Shown here: positions 9,288 to 17,678 of the stretch, in pieces | Position numbering within the stretch: position 1 is the first letter of the stretch | How the letters are laid out: every line of letters begins with the position of its first letter | NCBI GenBank assembly: GCA_003241055.1 | Contig: QFOD01000016.1 | Coordinates: 53,335 to 117,334, forward strand | From: Roseateles depolymerans | Lineage (GTDB): Bacteria; Pseudomonadota; Gammaproteobacteria; Burkholderiales; Burkholderiaceae_C | Reading direction: 5' to 3' | DNA: 64,000 nt | Program-made: the position numbers and the translations under genes | Notes under the pieces: model-generated | The model's database searches: none | What the model was told of the DNA's origin: nothing | Seen by the model: the letters and a program-made list of their open reading frames with translations, nothing else

Positions 9288-10706
9288 TCACAGCACGCGA
9301 TCTGGATTGAGCAGGCCCTGGGGATCCAGGGCCTTTTTGATGGCGCGCATCAATTGCAGCGCCACCGGGTCCTTGCGCAGCGCCAGCTCTTCGCGCTTGA
9401 GTCGGCCGATACCGTGCTCGGCCGAGATCGAGCCACCGAGGCGCTGCACCTCGCCATAGACCAGCGCGTTGATCGGCTCCTCATGAGCCTGAAGGAAGGC
9501 CGCAGGCTCCACGCCCTCTGGCGCCTGCACGTTGTAGTGCAGGTTGCCGTCGCCCAGGTGGCCGAAGTCGATCACCTGCAGACCGGGCAGATGCACCTGC
9601 AGCCGCGCGTCCATCGTGGCCACAAAGGCCGGAATGGACGAGACGGGCAGCGCGATGTCGTGCTTGATGTTGAGCCCCGCCTGGGCCTGTGCGAGCGGAA
9701 TGGACTCGCGCAGGTGCCAGAAGGCCTTCGCCTGGCTGCCGTTCTGAGCCACCACCGCATCGGCGACGATGCCGCGTTCCAGCGCCGTCTCCAGCAGACC
9801 CTCGAACAGACCGCGCGCATGCTCGGCGCCTTCGGCGTCGGAGAGCTCCAGCAGCACGGTCCACTCGGCCGCGGGCAGCGGCTGGGCCAGCTGTGGCAGC
9901 TGGCGGGCGACCAGCGCCAGCGAGGCGCGATTCATCACCTCGAAGCCGGTCAGCCCGTCACCCGCGCGCTCGCGGGCCAGGCCGAGCAGGGCCACGGCGG
10001 CATGCATAGAGCCGCAGGCCGCCAGCGCGGTCAGCCGCTCGCGGGGCTGGGGGAAGAGCTTCATCGTCGCTGCGGTGATCACGCCCAGCGTGCCTTCGCT
10101 GCCGATGAACAGGTCGCGCAGGTCGTAGCCGGTGTTGTCCTTGCGCAGGCCGCTCAGGCCTTGCAGCACCTCGCCGCCGGCCGTCACCACCTCCAGCCCC
10201 AGACACAGCTCGCGGGCATTGCCATAACGCAGTACCTGCGTGCCGCCGGCATTGGTGGCCAGATTGCCGCCCAGCGTGCAGGAGCCCTCGGCCGCGAGGC
10301 TGAGCGGGAACAGCAGTCCGGCATCGCCGGCTGCCGCCTGAACCTCGGCCAGCACGCAGCCGGCCTCGGCGGTGATGCTGAGGTTGGCGGCATCCAGCGC
10401 GCGCACCTGCTTCATGCGCGTGAGGCTGAGCACCAGCTGGTGGCCGGAATCGTCCGGCGTGGAGCCGCCCACCAGGCCGGTGTTGCCGCCCTGCGGCACG
10501 ACGCTCACGCCATGCGCGCTGCACAGACGCAAGACCTGCGCCACCTCGGCGGTGCTGGCCGGGCGCGCCACGGCCAGTGCCCGGCCCGGATAGCGCTTGC
10601 GCCAGTCGGCCTCGAACGCAGCAAGGTCACCGCCGCGCAGCAGTCCGGCGTCGCCCAGCACGGCCTGCAGGGCCGCCAGCAAATCGGAGCTTCTGTCGGT
10701 ACTCAT
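9288..10706 (-). CDS. FAD-binding oxidoreductase (glycolate oxidase GlcD / D-lactate / D-2-hydroxyglutarate dehydrogenase family)
   Basis: 472-residue flavoprotein of the VAO/PCMH family, expected to oxidise a D-2-hydroxy acid and pass electrons to the respiratory chain or a partner protein. The N-terminal FAD domain shows VPQGGNTGLVGGS at about residues 72-84 and NAGGTQVLRYGN. The C-terminal FAD-oxidase domain shows DFGHLGDGNLHYN and a late SAEHGIGRLKREEL. The ATG at 10706 gives a full-length family member. A far longer upstream reading frame is spurious. Its start overlaps the DUF2069 stop as ATGA, so the two are coupled. Which hydroxy acid it uses cannot be told from the sequence. Confidence 0.9.
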   Translation of the reverse strand: MSTDRSSDLLAALQAVLGDAGLLRGGDLAAFEADWRKRYPGRALAVARPASTAEVAQVLRLCSAHGVSVVPQGGNTGLVGGSTPDDSGHQLVLSLTRMKQVRALDAANLSITAEAGCVLAEVQAAAGDAGLLFPLSLAAEGSCTLGGNLATNAGGTQVLRYGNARELCLGLEVVTAGGEVLQGLSGLRKDNTGYDLRDLFIGSEGTLGVITAATMKLFPQPRERLTALAACGSMHAAVALLGLARERAGDGLTGFEVMNRASLALVARQLPQLAQPLPAAEWTVLLELSDAEGAEHARGLFEGLLETALERGIVADAVVAQNGSQAKAFWHLRESIPLAQAQAGLNIKHDIALPVSSIPAFVATMDARLQVHLPGLQVIDFGHLGDGNLHYNVQAPEGVEPAAFLQAHEEPINALVYGEVQRLGGSISAEHGIGRLKREELALRKDPVALQLMRAIKKALDPQGLLNPDRVL

Positions 10707-11107
10707 GCGCGTGCCGCCCCGAGACGTTGGCGCACCTGCAGGGCGCAGGCCGCGAACACCAGCAGCGCGAGCACGATCTCGGCCACGGCCAGCGCGCGTG
10801 CCATGCCACCTTCGCTGGTTGCGCGCACCGCGCCCTCCATGAAATAAAGCCACACCACCAGGCTCAGCCAGCGGAAGGTGTAGAGCCGGTATCGCCACAG
10901 GCCGGCCATCGGCACCAGCAGGGGCAGGGCCTTGAGTGCCAGGCTGCGCTGGCCGGTCGGGGCGAGCCAAAGCTCCCAGGCCAGGCAGAGCAGGAAGAGG
11001 GCGCCCAGGCCAGTCAAAGCCAGGCTGCGGGAGAAACGTTCTGAGCTGCTGGGCTCGGTCCGCGCAATGCCTGCGGGAGCGGCCGCAGCCGGTGAGGGGC
11101 TGGACAT
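10703..11107 (-). CDS. DUF2069 family membrane protein
   Basis: Small inner-membrane protein of about 134 residues with four predicted helices. It carries the family's WRYRLYTFRWLSLVVWLYFMEG-like centre (WRYRLYTFRW, then YFMEG). The start is uncertain: methionines at 11107, 11116, 11119 and 11128 are possible, and the latest is preferred because the earlier ones run into the divergent yihY start. It overlaps the oxidase start by four bases (ATGA). Function unknown. The coupling to the oxidase is the only functional hint. Confidence 0.78.
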   Translation of the reverse strand: MSSPSPAAAAPAGIARTEPSSSERFSRSLALTGLGALFLLCLAWELWLAPTGQRSLALKALPLLVPMAGLWRYRLYTFRWLSLVVWLYFMEGAVRATSEGGMARALAVAEIVLALLVFAACALQVRQRLGAARA

Positions 11108-11126
11108 GGCTGGCATCATAGAAGCC

Positions 11127-12401
11127 ATGTCCGTGCTCCCCTCGAACGAGAACCTCGATGCGCCGCTGTCGCGCAACCCTCTGGCCGTGCTGCGTCAGGC
11201 CTTTGCCGAACTGCTGGCCTGGCCCTGGTTGCAGACGCTGGCCACCTTCCGCCAGCGCTTCCGCGAGGAGAAGTTGGGCCTCACGGCCGGCAGCCTCACC
11301 TTCACCACACTGATTTCGCTGGTGCCGCTGCTGACCGTGATGCTGGCCATCTTCACGGCCTTTCCGATGTTCTCCAGTTTCCAGTCCTCGCTGGAGCAGT
11401 ACTTCCTGAAGAGCCTGATCCCGCCCAACATCGCCAAGCCGGTACTGGGCGCGCTGACGCAGTTCGCGGCCAAGGCGAACCGCCTGGGCGTGGTGGGTCT
11501 GGTGGCGCTGGGCTTCACCGCGCTGATGCTGATGCTGACGATTGATCGCACGCTGAACGCCATCTGGCGCGTGCACCGGCCGCGCCCGATGGCGCAGCGT
11601 GTACTGGTCTACTGGGCCGGGTTGACGCTCGGGCCGCTGCTGCTGGGCGGCAGCCTCACGCTGACCAGCTACGCCATCAGCGTGGGGCAGGGCCTGTTCA
11701 CCAAGATGCCGGGCGACGTGGCCGCGCTGCTGCGCAGCGCCGACATCGTGCTGCTGGGCCTGGCCATGGCGGGGTTGTTTCACTACGTGCCCAATACCCA
11801 TGTGCGCTGGCGTCATGCGCTGCTGGGCGGCGTCTTCGTGAGCCTGGCGTTCGCGCTGGCCAAATCGGCGCTGGCCTGGTACGTCAAGCAGGTGCCGACC
11901 TATTCAACGCTCTACGGCGCCTTTGCGACGGTTCCCATCTTCCTGATCTGGATCTACCTGGGCTGGGTCATCGTGCTGCTGGGGGCCATTCTTGCGGCCA
12001 ATGCGCCGGCCCTGATGGAGCGGCTGCATCTGCGGGCCGAAACGCCGGGCCAGTCGCTCGAGCTGGCGCTGGAGGTGCTGCGCGAACTCTGGCGCGCCCG
12101 CGAGGCCGGCATCAGCGGCCACACCGACCTCGGGCTGGCCCGCTCGCTGGCGGTGGACCCGCTGCAACTCAGCCCCATCGTCGAGCGCCTGCTGGCGCTC
12201 GATTGGATCGGCCGCCTGGAGGAAGACGGTGCCCAGCGCCTGGTACTGCTGTGTGCCCCGGAACGCGTGCCGGCCGAGCCTCTGCTGCGTACCTTCCTGG
12301 CTGGCCGCGAGGGCCTGCTGGCCAATCTCTGGGCCCAGGGTGACTGGGCCACGCTGACGCTGGATCGCCTCCTCATCACCGCTGGAAGCCTCCGCCCTTG
12401 A
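11127..12401 (+). CDS. yihY: YihY/virulence factor BrkB family membrane protein
   Basis: 424-residue protein with six predicted membrane helices between about residues 45 and 290, then a soluble C-terminal part resembling a winged-helix fold. Family marks are LTAGSLTFTTLISLVPLLTV near residue 50, FHYVPNTHVRWRHALLGG near 215 and WIYLGWVIVLLGA near 270. The old ribonuclease BN label for this family is obsolete. Transport and envelope roles have been proposed. The ATG at 11127 lies within about 20 bases of the divergent DUF2069 start, so the two promoters must overlap or lie inside coding sequence. Confidence 0.88.
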   Translation: MSVLPSNENLDAPLSRNPLAVLRQAFAELLAWPWLQTLATFRQRFREEKLGLTAGSLTFTTLISLVPLLTVMLAIFTAFPMFSSFQSSLEQYFLKSLIPPNIAKPVLGALTQFAAKANRLGVVGLVALGFTALMLMLTIDRTLNAIWRVHRPRPMAQRVLVYWAGLTLGPLLLGGSLTLTSYAISVGQGLFTKMPGDVAALLRSADIVLLGLAMAGLFHYVPNTHVRWRHALLGGVFVSLAFALAKSALAWYVKQVPTYSTLYGAFATVPIFLIWIYLGWVIVLLGAILAANAPALMERLHLRAETPGQSLELALEVLRELWRAREAGISGHTDLGLARSLAVDPLQLSPIVERLLALDWIGRLEEDGAQRLVLLCAPERVPAEPLLRTFLAGREGLLANLWAQGDWATLTLDRLLITAGSLRP

Positions 12402-12651
12402 CGAGGCGGTCCCAAGCTGGGCGGTGCATACCACGCGACCCGGCTAGTCCTCCACGTAGAGCGCCTTGCTCGGCGACGCCTACATTGCCGTGGCCAGCAG
12501 CCGCACGATGGCAGCGGTGCCGCATCCCGCGGGGAAGCCCGCCAACCGCCGAATGGGCTTGCTTCCTTCTCCTGTGAAGCGAAGGGCAGGCTGCAACGAG
12601 TGCGGAGCGGTGTTGCAGCTACGGCAGTGCCCTCAAATACACCTAGAGAGC
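12402..12651. other. 250-base gap without a recognisable gene
   Basis: Lies between the yihY stop and the convergent acyltransferase stop. I see no credible coding frame, RNA gene or strong terminator hairpin with a T-run. GC falls gradually towards the acyltransferase, so this may be the left flank of an acquired segment. Confidence 0.4.
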
Positions 12652-13824
12652 CTACGAGGAGGTTGCGGACTTGTCCGCTGCCTGGCATCGCGGCTTGGTC
12701 GGGTCTCGTGCGGCTAGCGGGCCGGACGCCCAACGAATCCGTACTCTCTCCAGCGGTGATGCGAGGTAGCCCAGCACCACGCTGCACACCACCGCTAGGA
12801 GCCAAGTCAACGACACATGCCATCCTAGTTTGCCCGTCACCTTGAAGGCGAACCAGTAGCCTATGCCTTGCCAAAGGTAGATTGAGTAGCCGTATCGGAT
12901 AAAGGGTGAGAGCAGCCGCATGCTGCAGCTAGCCACCCGCCCGGGGAGCGGAGCGAAGGATGTGGCTAGCAGCACAAGCGCGGACAACCATAACGTGCCA
13001 AACAAAAAGAAGATCTGATCTGTCAGGAACTTGTGCCGCTGCATCGCCCAGGTCGCGGCCCATCCCTGGCTGAAGGAAAGCAAAACCAGGATGCCAAGGC
13101 AGACCCCGGCAGTAATCTTCAGTTCCGCGTTCAGGCCTGCCTTCGACGACTGCTGATGCCAGTGCTGCCCAAACCACGCGAACGGCAGATAGCAGATGAC
13201 CGCGGCGAGCGCCGCGGCGGCGCGGCTTTGTGAAGTGAACGGTGACAGCACATATTCGAGTGCTACAACGCCGATCACCAGAAAAGCAACGTGCGGCCGG
13301 CGGCGGCTTCCGAAGCTTGCCACAACGGGCAGTGCAGCGACGACCAGCAGATAGATAGGCACGAACCAGAGGTGCCAGTTCAGCAGGCCGGGCGAGTAGC
13401 CGTTGCCTTTGTAGATGGGGTTAAGCCAGGCCCATGCAGCCTGTAGCCATTGACCAGCGGGCACGTCGCGCGTGATGGCCATCAGGGCCAGGCACCCCAG
13501 GGCATACGCCCAATAGGGCACCATGATTCGCACCGCTCGCGAAGACAGGTACCGGACGTAGGCCGGCAGCGATATCCACCCCTGGCCGTTCGTTGACAGT
13601 GGCTGCAACCCGTACGTGACGCCCGCACAGAAGAAAATTGCCGGCATCTCGAACAGCAAAAGCGAAATGAAGGTATGACTGCCGAGCCTAAGCCAGAATA
13701 ACGCGTGGATCACGCTGACCACGTAGAACACCGCGGCGCTCCGGGCAAGGTCTAGCCCCTGCGAACGGTCTACGGCGCGATATACGGCGTGTTTTCCATC
13801 AGTGATTGCTGGTGTGTCCGCCAT
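12652..13824 (-). CDS. acyltransferase family 3 (OafA/NodX-like) membrane protein
   Basis: 390-residue polytopic protein with about ten predicted helices. It probably O-acylates an envelope or exported glycan using a cytoplasmic acyl donor. The family's early RSAAVFYVVSVIHALFW helix, an NWHLWFVPIYLL motif at about residue 165 and a late SIYLWQGIGYW helix are visible. The ATG at 13824 begins the family-like MADTP N-terminus. An upstream in-frame start 15 codons earlier is less convincing. Base composition is clearly lower in GC and richer in A-ending codons than in neighbouring genes, which suggests acquisition. No glycan biosynthesis genes adjoin it, so the acceptor is unknown. Confidence 0.85.
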   Translation of the reverse strand: MADTPAITDGKHAVYRAVDRSQGLDLARSAAVFYVVSVIHALFWLRLGSHTFISLLLFEMPAIFFCAGVTYGLQPLSTNGQGWISLPAYVRYLSSRAVRIMVPYWAYALGCLALMAITRDVPAGQWLQAAWAWLNPIYKGNGYSPGLLNWHLWFVPIYLLVVAALPVVASFGSRRRPHVAFLVIGVVALEYVLSPFTSQSRAAAALAAVICYLPFAWFGQHWHQQSSKAGLNAELKITAGVCLGILVLLSFSQGWAATWAMQRHKFLTDQIFFLFGTLWLSALVLLATSFAPLPGRVASCSMRLLSPFIRYGYSIYLWQGIGYWFAFKVTGKLGWHVSLTWLLAVVCSVVLGYLASPLERVRIRWASGPLAARDPTKPRCQAADKSATSS

Positions 13825-13924
13825 AAATTCGCCCGCCCTGTCGGTGCCCGCCGATCGAAGTGTCGGCACTTGGCCAACGCTACCTGCCGATCTCTGTCCT
13901 GGGAATACCCCGGCCCCGTGGATT

Positions 13925-14500
13925 TCAGGGGTGCAGGACCACTAGCAGTGCCGTCGCCACCGACTTGGAGGTGTTGCGGATCGCATGCGGCCCGTCCACG
14001 GCATAGCGCGCCGTCTCGCCCGACTTGATCCTGCTGAGCGTCCCTTGCGCGCTGACCTCCAGGCTGCCGCTGAGCACGCTGAGGTGCTCGCGCGAACCGG
14101 GCTCGTGTGCCTGGCTGTCCAGCACGCCGCCGGGCTGCATGGTGAGTTCGTACCACTCGAACTGCCCGGCCAGCTCGATGGGCCCAAGGATGCGCAGCTT
14201 GCACAGGCCGTCCGGGCTGGTGAGGCCCGGCGTGGCATGGGCCGCCACCACCTCGATGGCCGGCGCTGCGCTGCGCTCGGCGCCCAGCAGTTCGGTCATC
14301 TCCACACCCAGCGCATTGGCCAGTCGCCACACCACGGCCACGGTCGGGTTGGCCTGGTTGCGCTCGATCTGGCTCAGCATGGACTTGCTGACGCCGGCGC
14401 GCTTGGACAGGTCATCCAGCGACAGGCCGCGACTCGCGCGCAACGCCTGCAGCGCCGCACCAACGCGCGGTGGTTCGAGATCAGTGGAGGGCTTGTTCAT
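13925..14500 (-). CDS. XRE-family transcriptional regulator with cupin sensor domain
   Basis: 191-residue regulator. An N-terminal helix-turn-helix (about residues 14-68, with LDDLSKRAGVSKSMLSQIER) is joined to a C-terminal cupin_2 barrel (about residues 110-188, with the SREHLSVLSGSLEV strand pair). Members of this class typically control adjacent amino-acid or amine catabolic genes, with the cupin sensing a small ligand. It is divergent from kbl-tdh across a 140-base gap holding an 18-bp perfect palindrome over the kbl promoter, so it is the likely regulator of that operon. The ligand is not predictable, though threonine or glycine would make sense. Confidence 0.9.
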   Translation of the reverse strand: MNKPSTDLEPPRVGAALQALRASRGLSLDDLSKRAGVSKSMLSQIERNQANPTVAVVWRLANALGVEMTELLGAERSAAPAIEVVAAHATPGLTSPDGLCKLRILGPIELAGQFEWYELTMQPGGVLDSQAHEPGSREHLSVLSGSLEVSAQGTLSRIKSGETARYAVDGPHAIRNTSKSVATALLVVLHP

Positions 14501-14549
14501 CGATTCAGGTGCTGGGCCGGTTGGTGCGCGTTCGGTTCAGTCCCCACGC

Positions 14550-14578
14550 TTGACCAGGACAAACGTTTTTCAGATACT
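14550..14578 (+). promoter_or_regulatory. predicted sigma-70 promoter of kbl-tdh
   Basis: A TTGACC -35 element at 14550-14555 is separated by 17 bases from a GATACT -10 element at 14573-14578. This predicts transcription start near 14585 and a leader of roughly 55 bases before kbl. The -10 abuts the palindrome that follows, so a protein bound there should block initiation. Confidence 0.6.
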
Positions 14579-14609
14579 GCACAAAAGTTCGATATATCGA
14601 ACTCGTGCA
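14578..14609. promoter_or_regulatory. palindromic operator candidate overlapping the kbl start of transcription
   Basis: AGTTCGATATATCGAACT at 14586-14603 is a perfect 18-base palindrome. It is flanked by TGCAC on the left and GTGCA on the right, which extend the symmetry with unequal spacers. It lies between the predicted -10 and the kbl start, in the gap shared with the divergent XRE-cupin gene. It is the obvious operator candidate for that regulator. Binding is inferred. Confidence 0.6.
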
Positions 14610-14640
14610 ATTTACTGGATTGTGCCGCAAGGAGCACGCA

Positions 14641-15837
14641 ATGAGCCAAGCCTTCTACACCCACGTTCAGAGCGAGCTGGACGGCATCCGTGCCGCCGGC
14701 CTGTTCAAGGCCGAACGCATCATCACCACCCCGCAGGGCGCCGTGGTGCACACGGCCGACGGCCGCGAGGTGATCAACCTGTGCGCGAACAACTACCTGG
14801 GTCTGTCCTCGCACCCCGAGGTGATTGAGGCCGCCCATGAAGCACTGCGTACGCACGGCTACGGCCTGTCGTCGGTGCGCTTCATCTGCGGCACGCAGGA
14901 TCTGCACAAGACGCTGGAACAGCGCATCGCACGCTTCGTCGGCTGTGAGGACGCCATCCTCTACGCCGCGGCCTTCGACGCCAATGGCGGCCTCTTCGAG
15001 CCGTTGCTGGGCGAGCAGGACGCCATCATCAGCGACGCGCTCAACCACGCTTCCATCATCGACGGCATCCGCCTGTGCAAGGCGCAGCGCTGGCGCTACG
15101 AACACAACAACCTGGCCGACCTGGAGCGCTGCCTGCAGGAAGCGAAAGGGAAGGGCGCACGCTTCACGCTGGTGTTCACCGACGGCGTGTTCTCGATGGA
15201 CGGCACCATCGCCCAGCTCGACAAGATCCGCGAACTCTGCGACCGCTATGACGCACTGCTGGGCATTGACGAATGCCACGCGTCCGGCTTCATGGGCAAG
15301 ACCGGCCGCGGCACCCCCGAGCATCGCGGCGTGTTCGGCAAGATCGACATCATCACCGGCACGCTGGGCAAGGCGCTGGGAGGCGCCTCGGGCGGCTTCA
15401 CGGCTGCGCGCAAGGAGGTGGTGGAACTGCTGCGCCAGCGTTCGCGCCCCTATCTCTTCAGCAACACGGTGGCGCCCAGCATCGTCGGTGCGTCCATCAA
15501 GGTGCTGGACATCCTGGAAGGCTCGACCGCGCTGCGCGACAAGCTGGAAGCCAACACCGCCTATTTCCGCGAGGCCATCCAGGCCACAGGCTTCGAGATC
15601 AAGCCCGGCACCCACCCCATCGTGCCCATCATGGTCTACGACGCGGTGAAGGCGCAGCAGCTGTCGGCGCGCATCCTGGAGCTGGGCATCTATGCCGTGG
15701 GCTTCTTCTTCCCGGTCGTGCCCAAGGGCCAGGCGCGTATCCGCGTGCAGCTTTCGGCGGTGCACGAGCGCGAGCATCTGGAGAAGGCGGTGGCCGCCTT
15801 CGCACAGGCCGGTCGTGAACTGGGGATCGTGCAATGA
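14641..15837 (+). CDS. kbl: 2-amino-3-ketobutyrate CoA ligase (glycine C-acetyltransferase)
   Basis: 398-residue PLP enzyme that cleaves 2-amino-3-oxobutyrate with CoA to glycine and acetyl-CoA, the second step of threonine degradation. It belongs to the alpha-oxoamine synthase family: NLCANNYLGLSSHPEV near residue 43, FTDGVFSMDG near 180, DECHASGFMG near 210 and the PLP lysine in TGTLGKALGGASGG near 244. The ATG at 14641 follows AAGGAG. The stop overlaps the start of the next gene as ATGA, so kbl and the dehydrogenase are coupled. Confidence 0.96.
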   Translation: MSQAFYTHVQSELDGIRAAGLFKAERIITTPQGAVVHTADGREVINLCANNYLGLSSHPEVIEAAHEALRTHGYGLSSVRFICGTQDLHKTLEQRIARFVGCEDAILYAAAFDANGGLFEPLLGEQDAIISDALNHASIIDGIRLCKAQRWRYEHNNLADLERCLQEAKGKGARFTLVFTDGVFSMDGTIAQLDKIRELCDRYDALLGIDECHASGFMGKTGRGTPEHRGVFGKIDIITGTLGKALGGASGGFTAARKEVVELLRQRSRPYLFSNTVAPSIVGASIKVLDILEGSTALRDKLEANTAYFREAIQATGFEIKPGTHPIVPIMVYDAVKAQQLSARILELGIYAVGFFFPVVPKGQARIRVQLSAVHEREHLEKAVAAFAQAGRELGIVQ

Positions 15838-16784
15838 GCGGTCCGCGCATCCTGATCATCGGCGCCAACGGCCAGATCGGCACCGAGCTCGCCGTCGAGC
15901 TGTCACGCCTGTACGGAGATGACGCCGTCGTCACCAGCGACCTCAGCCCGCAGGGGCGCGTACCCGCGCTCCAGCATGAGATGCTGGATGTGACCGATGC
16001 CGGCGCGCTGACGACCGTCGTCAAGCGCCACGGCATCACGCAGATCTACCACCTCGCCGCCGCGCTGTCGGCCAATGGCGAGAAGCACCCGATGTGGGCC
16101 TGGGACCTGAACATGAAGGGTCTGCTCAACGTGCTGGAACTGGCCCGCCACGAGAAGCTGGACAAGGTCTTCTGGCCCAGCTCCATCGCGGCCTTCGGCC
16201 CGAGCACGCCGGCCATCGACACGCCCCAGACCACGGTGATGGACCCCACCACCATCTACGGCATCTCCAAGCTGGCTGGCGAGCGCTGGTGCGCCTGGTA
16301 CCACGCCAAGCACGGCGTGGACGTGCGCAGCCTGCGCTACCCCGGCCTGATCAGCTGGAAGACGCCCCCGGGCGGCGGCACCACCGACTATGCCGTGGAG
16401 ATCTTCCACGCCGCGTTGAAGGAGGGCCGTTACAGCTGCTTCCTCGAGCAGGGTCAGGCCTTGCCCATGATGTACATGCCCGACGCGCTGCGCGCCACCA
16501 TCGAGCTGATGACCGCGCCGGCCGATGCCATCAGGCAGCGGGGCAGCTACAACCTGGCGGGCGTCAGCTTCACGCCGGAGCAGATCGCCCGCTCCATCCG
16601 CCGCCACCTGCCCACCTTCGAGATCGACTATGCGCCGGACTTCCGCCAGGCCATCGCGGCCAGCTGGCCGCAGCGCATCGACGACCAGCAGGCCCAGACG
16701 GACTGGGGGTGGAAGCTTCAGTACGGCCTGGATGCCATGGTCGACGACATGCTGGCTAACCTGGTGCGGGTCGGCCTGAGCTGA
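15834..16784 (+). CDS. tdh: L-threonine 3-dehydrogenase, SDR (epimerase-like) type
   Basis: 316-residue extended short-chain dehydrogenase. It has an N-terminal Rossmann motif IIGANGQIG (residues 7-15), a catalytic YxxxK in YGISKLAGERW near residue 142, and the LRYPGLISWKTPPGGGTTDY block characteristic of SDR-type threonine dehydrogenases. It oxidises L-threonine to 2-amino-3-oxobutyrate, the substrate of Kbl. It is not related to the zinc-dependent Tdh of E. coli. The four-base overlap with kbl supports one operon and direct handling of the unstable intermediate. Confidence 0.92.
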   Translation: MSGPRILIIGANGQIGTELAVELSRLYGDDAVVTSDLSPQGRVPALQHEMLDVTDAGALTTVVKRHGITQIYHLAAALSANGEKHPMWAWDLNMKGLLNVLELARHEKLDKVFWPSSIAAFGPSTPAIDTPQTTVMDPTTIYGISKLAGERWCAWYHAKHGVDVRSLRYPGLISWKTPPGGGTTDYAVEIFHAALKEGRYSCFLEQGQALPMMYMPDALRATIELMTAPADAIRQRGSYNLAGVSFTPEQIARSIRRHLPTFEIDYAPDFRQAIAASWPQRIDDQQAQTDWGWKLQYGLDAMVDDMLANLVRVGLS

Positions 16785-16824
16785 GTTCGAGCTGATGCCC
16801 TCATGGGCACTTGGTGGCGGCCCC

Positions 16825-16844
16825 GGGCAGCTGTTAGGCTGCCC
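16825..16844 (+). terminator. hairpin between tdh and mipA-like gene
   Basis: GGGCAGC, loop TGTTAG, GCTGCCC: a perfect 7-bp stem ending two bases before the next ATG. There is no T-run, so it is a weak terminator at best. It occupies the place of the ribosome-binding site and could also hold down translation of the downstream gene. Confidence 0.35.
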
Positions 16845-16846
16845 TC

Positions 16847-17662
16847 ATGAAAGCCGCGATCGTCGTTGCACTGGGTCTGCTGTCCGCCTCCTGGGCGCTG
16901 GCGCAGGAGCGCGAACAGGAGCCTGAGGACCAGCCTGCGCGCTATCTGCTCGGCGTGTCGCTATCCGAGCGGCCCGAGTACGACGGCGCCAGTCACTACA
17001 AGAGCAAGCTGCGGCCGCTCTGGGCGGTGCAGTTGGGCCGTTGGCGTCTCAGTACCTCCGGGGGCAGTGCGCTGCTGGGCTTCGGTCGCGAGGGCGCCGG
17101 GCCCGGCGCCAGCACGCAGTTGCTGGAGCGCGGCCCATGGCGCCTGGGGGTGGCCCTCAGAGTGGACAGCGGGCGGGACAGCAATGACGCCAGCACCACC
17201 CGAGGCCTGCCCGATGTGCGGCGTACGCTGCGCGCCCGCTTCTATGCCAGCTATGCGCTGACGCCGGACGTCAACCTCGGCGGTGCACTGTCGCAGGATC
17301 TGCTGGGCCGGCGTGGTGGCCTGACCGGCGGGCTCGATCTGGGCTGGCGTTTCTACCGCAGCCCGACACTGGAGATGTCCAGCGGCGTCGGGCTCTCCGG
17401 AGGCAATGCGCTGAATATGCGCAGCTACTTCGGCATTCCCGCGTCTGCGGCCGCGGTGAATGGGCGTCCAGCCTACGAGCCTGGCGCCGGGCTGCGCGAG
17501 ATGCACCTGGGCGTGGGCTTCACCCGGCCGCTGAACCGGCATTGGTTCGTATTCGGTTCGGCCGGGCTGACCCATCTGCTCGGTCCGGCCGCGGACAGCC
17601 CCCTCACCGAACGCCGCGATGGCGCCAGCGCCGCCATCGGCGTGGCCTGGCGCAATCTCTAA
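16847..17662 (+). CDS. MipA/OmpV family outer-membrane protein
   Basis: 271-residue predicted outer-membrane beta-barrel with a signal peptide ending WALA at about residue 19. Aromatic and glycine-rich beta strands alternate throughout. Family marks are the early YLLGVSLSERPEYDGA, the central LRARFYASYALTPDVNL and the C-terminal strand ending AWRNL. MipA-type proteins have been described as scaffolds for murein enzymes, and OmpV relatives as porin-like or adhesin proteins. The role here is unknown. It shares strand with tdh, but the intervening hairpin argues for separate control. Confidence 0.85.
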   Translation: MKAAIVVALGLLSASWALAQEREQEPEDQPARYLLGVSLSERPEYDGASHYKSKLRPLWAVQLGRWRLSTSGGSALLGFGREGAGPGASTQLLERGPWRLGVALRVDSGRDSNDASTTRGLPDVRRTLRARFYASYALTPDVNLGGALSQDLLGRRGGLTGGLDLGWRFYRSPTLEMSSGVGLSGGNALNMRSYFGIPASAAAVNGRPAYEPGAGLREMHLGVGFTRPLNRHWFVFGSAGLTHLLGPAADSPLTERRDGASAAIGVAWRNL

Positions 17663-17678
17663 CGCCCCCCCGACGGGG

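Noticed and set aside
10707..11816. Upstream extension of the FAD oxidase to 11816
   Set aside because: It would read through DUF2069 and the yihY gene out of frame. The ATG at 10706 gives the correct family length.
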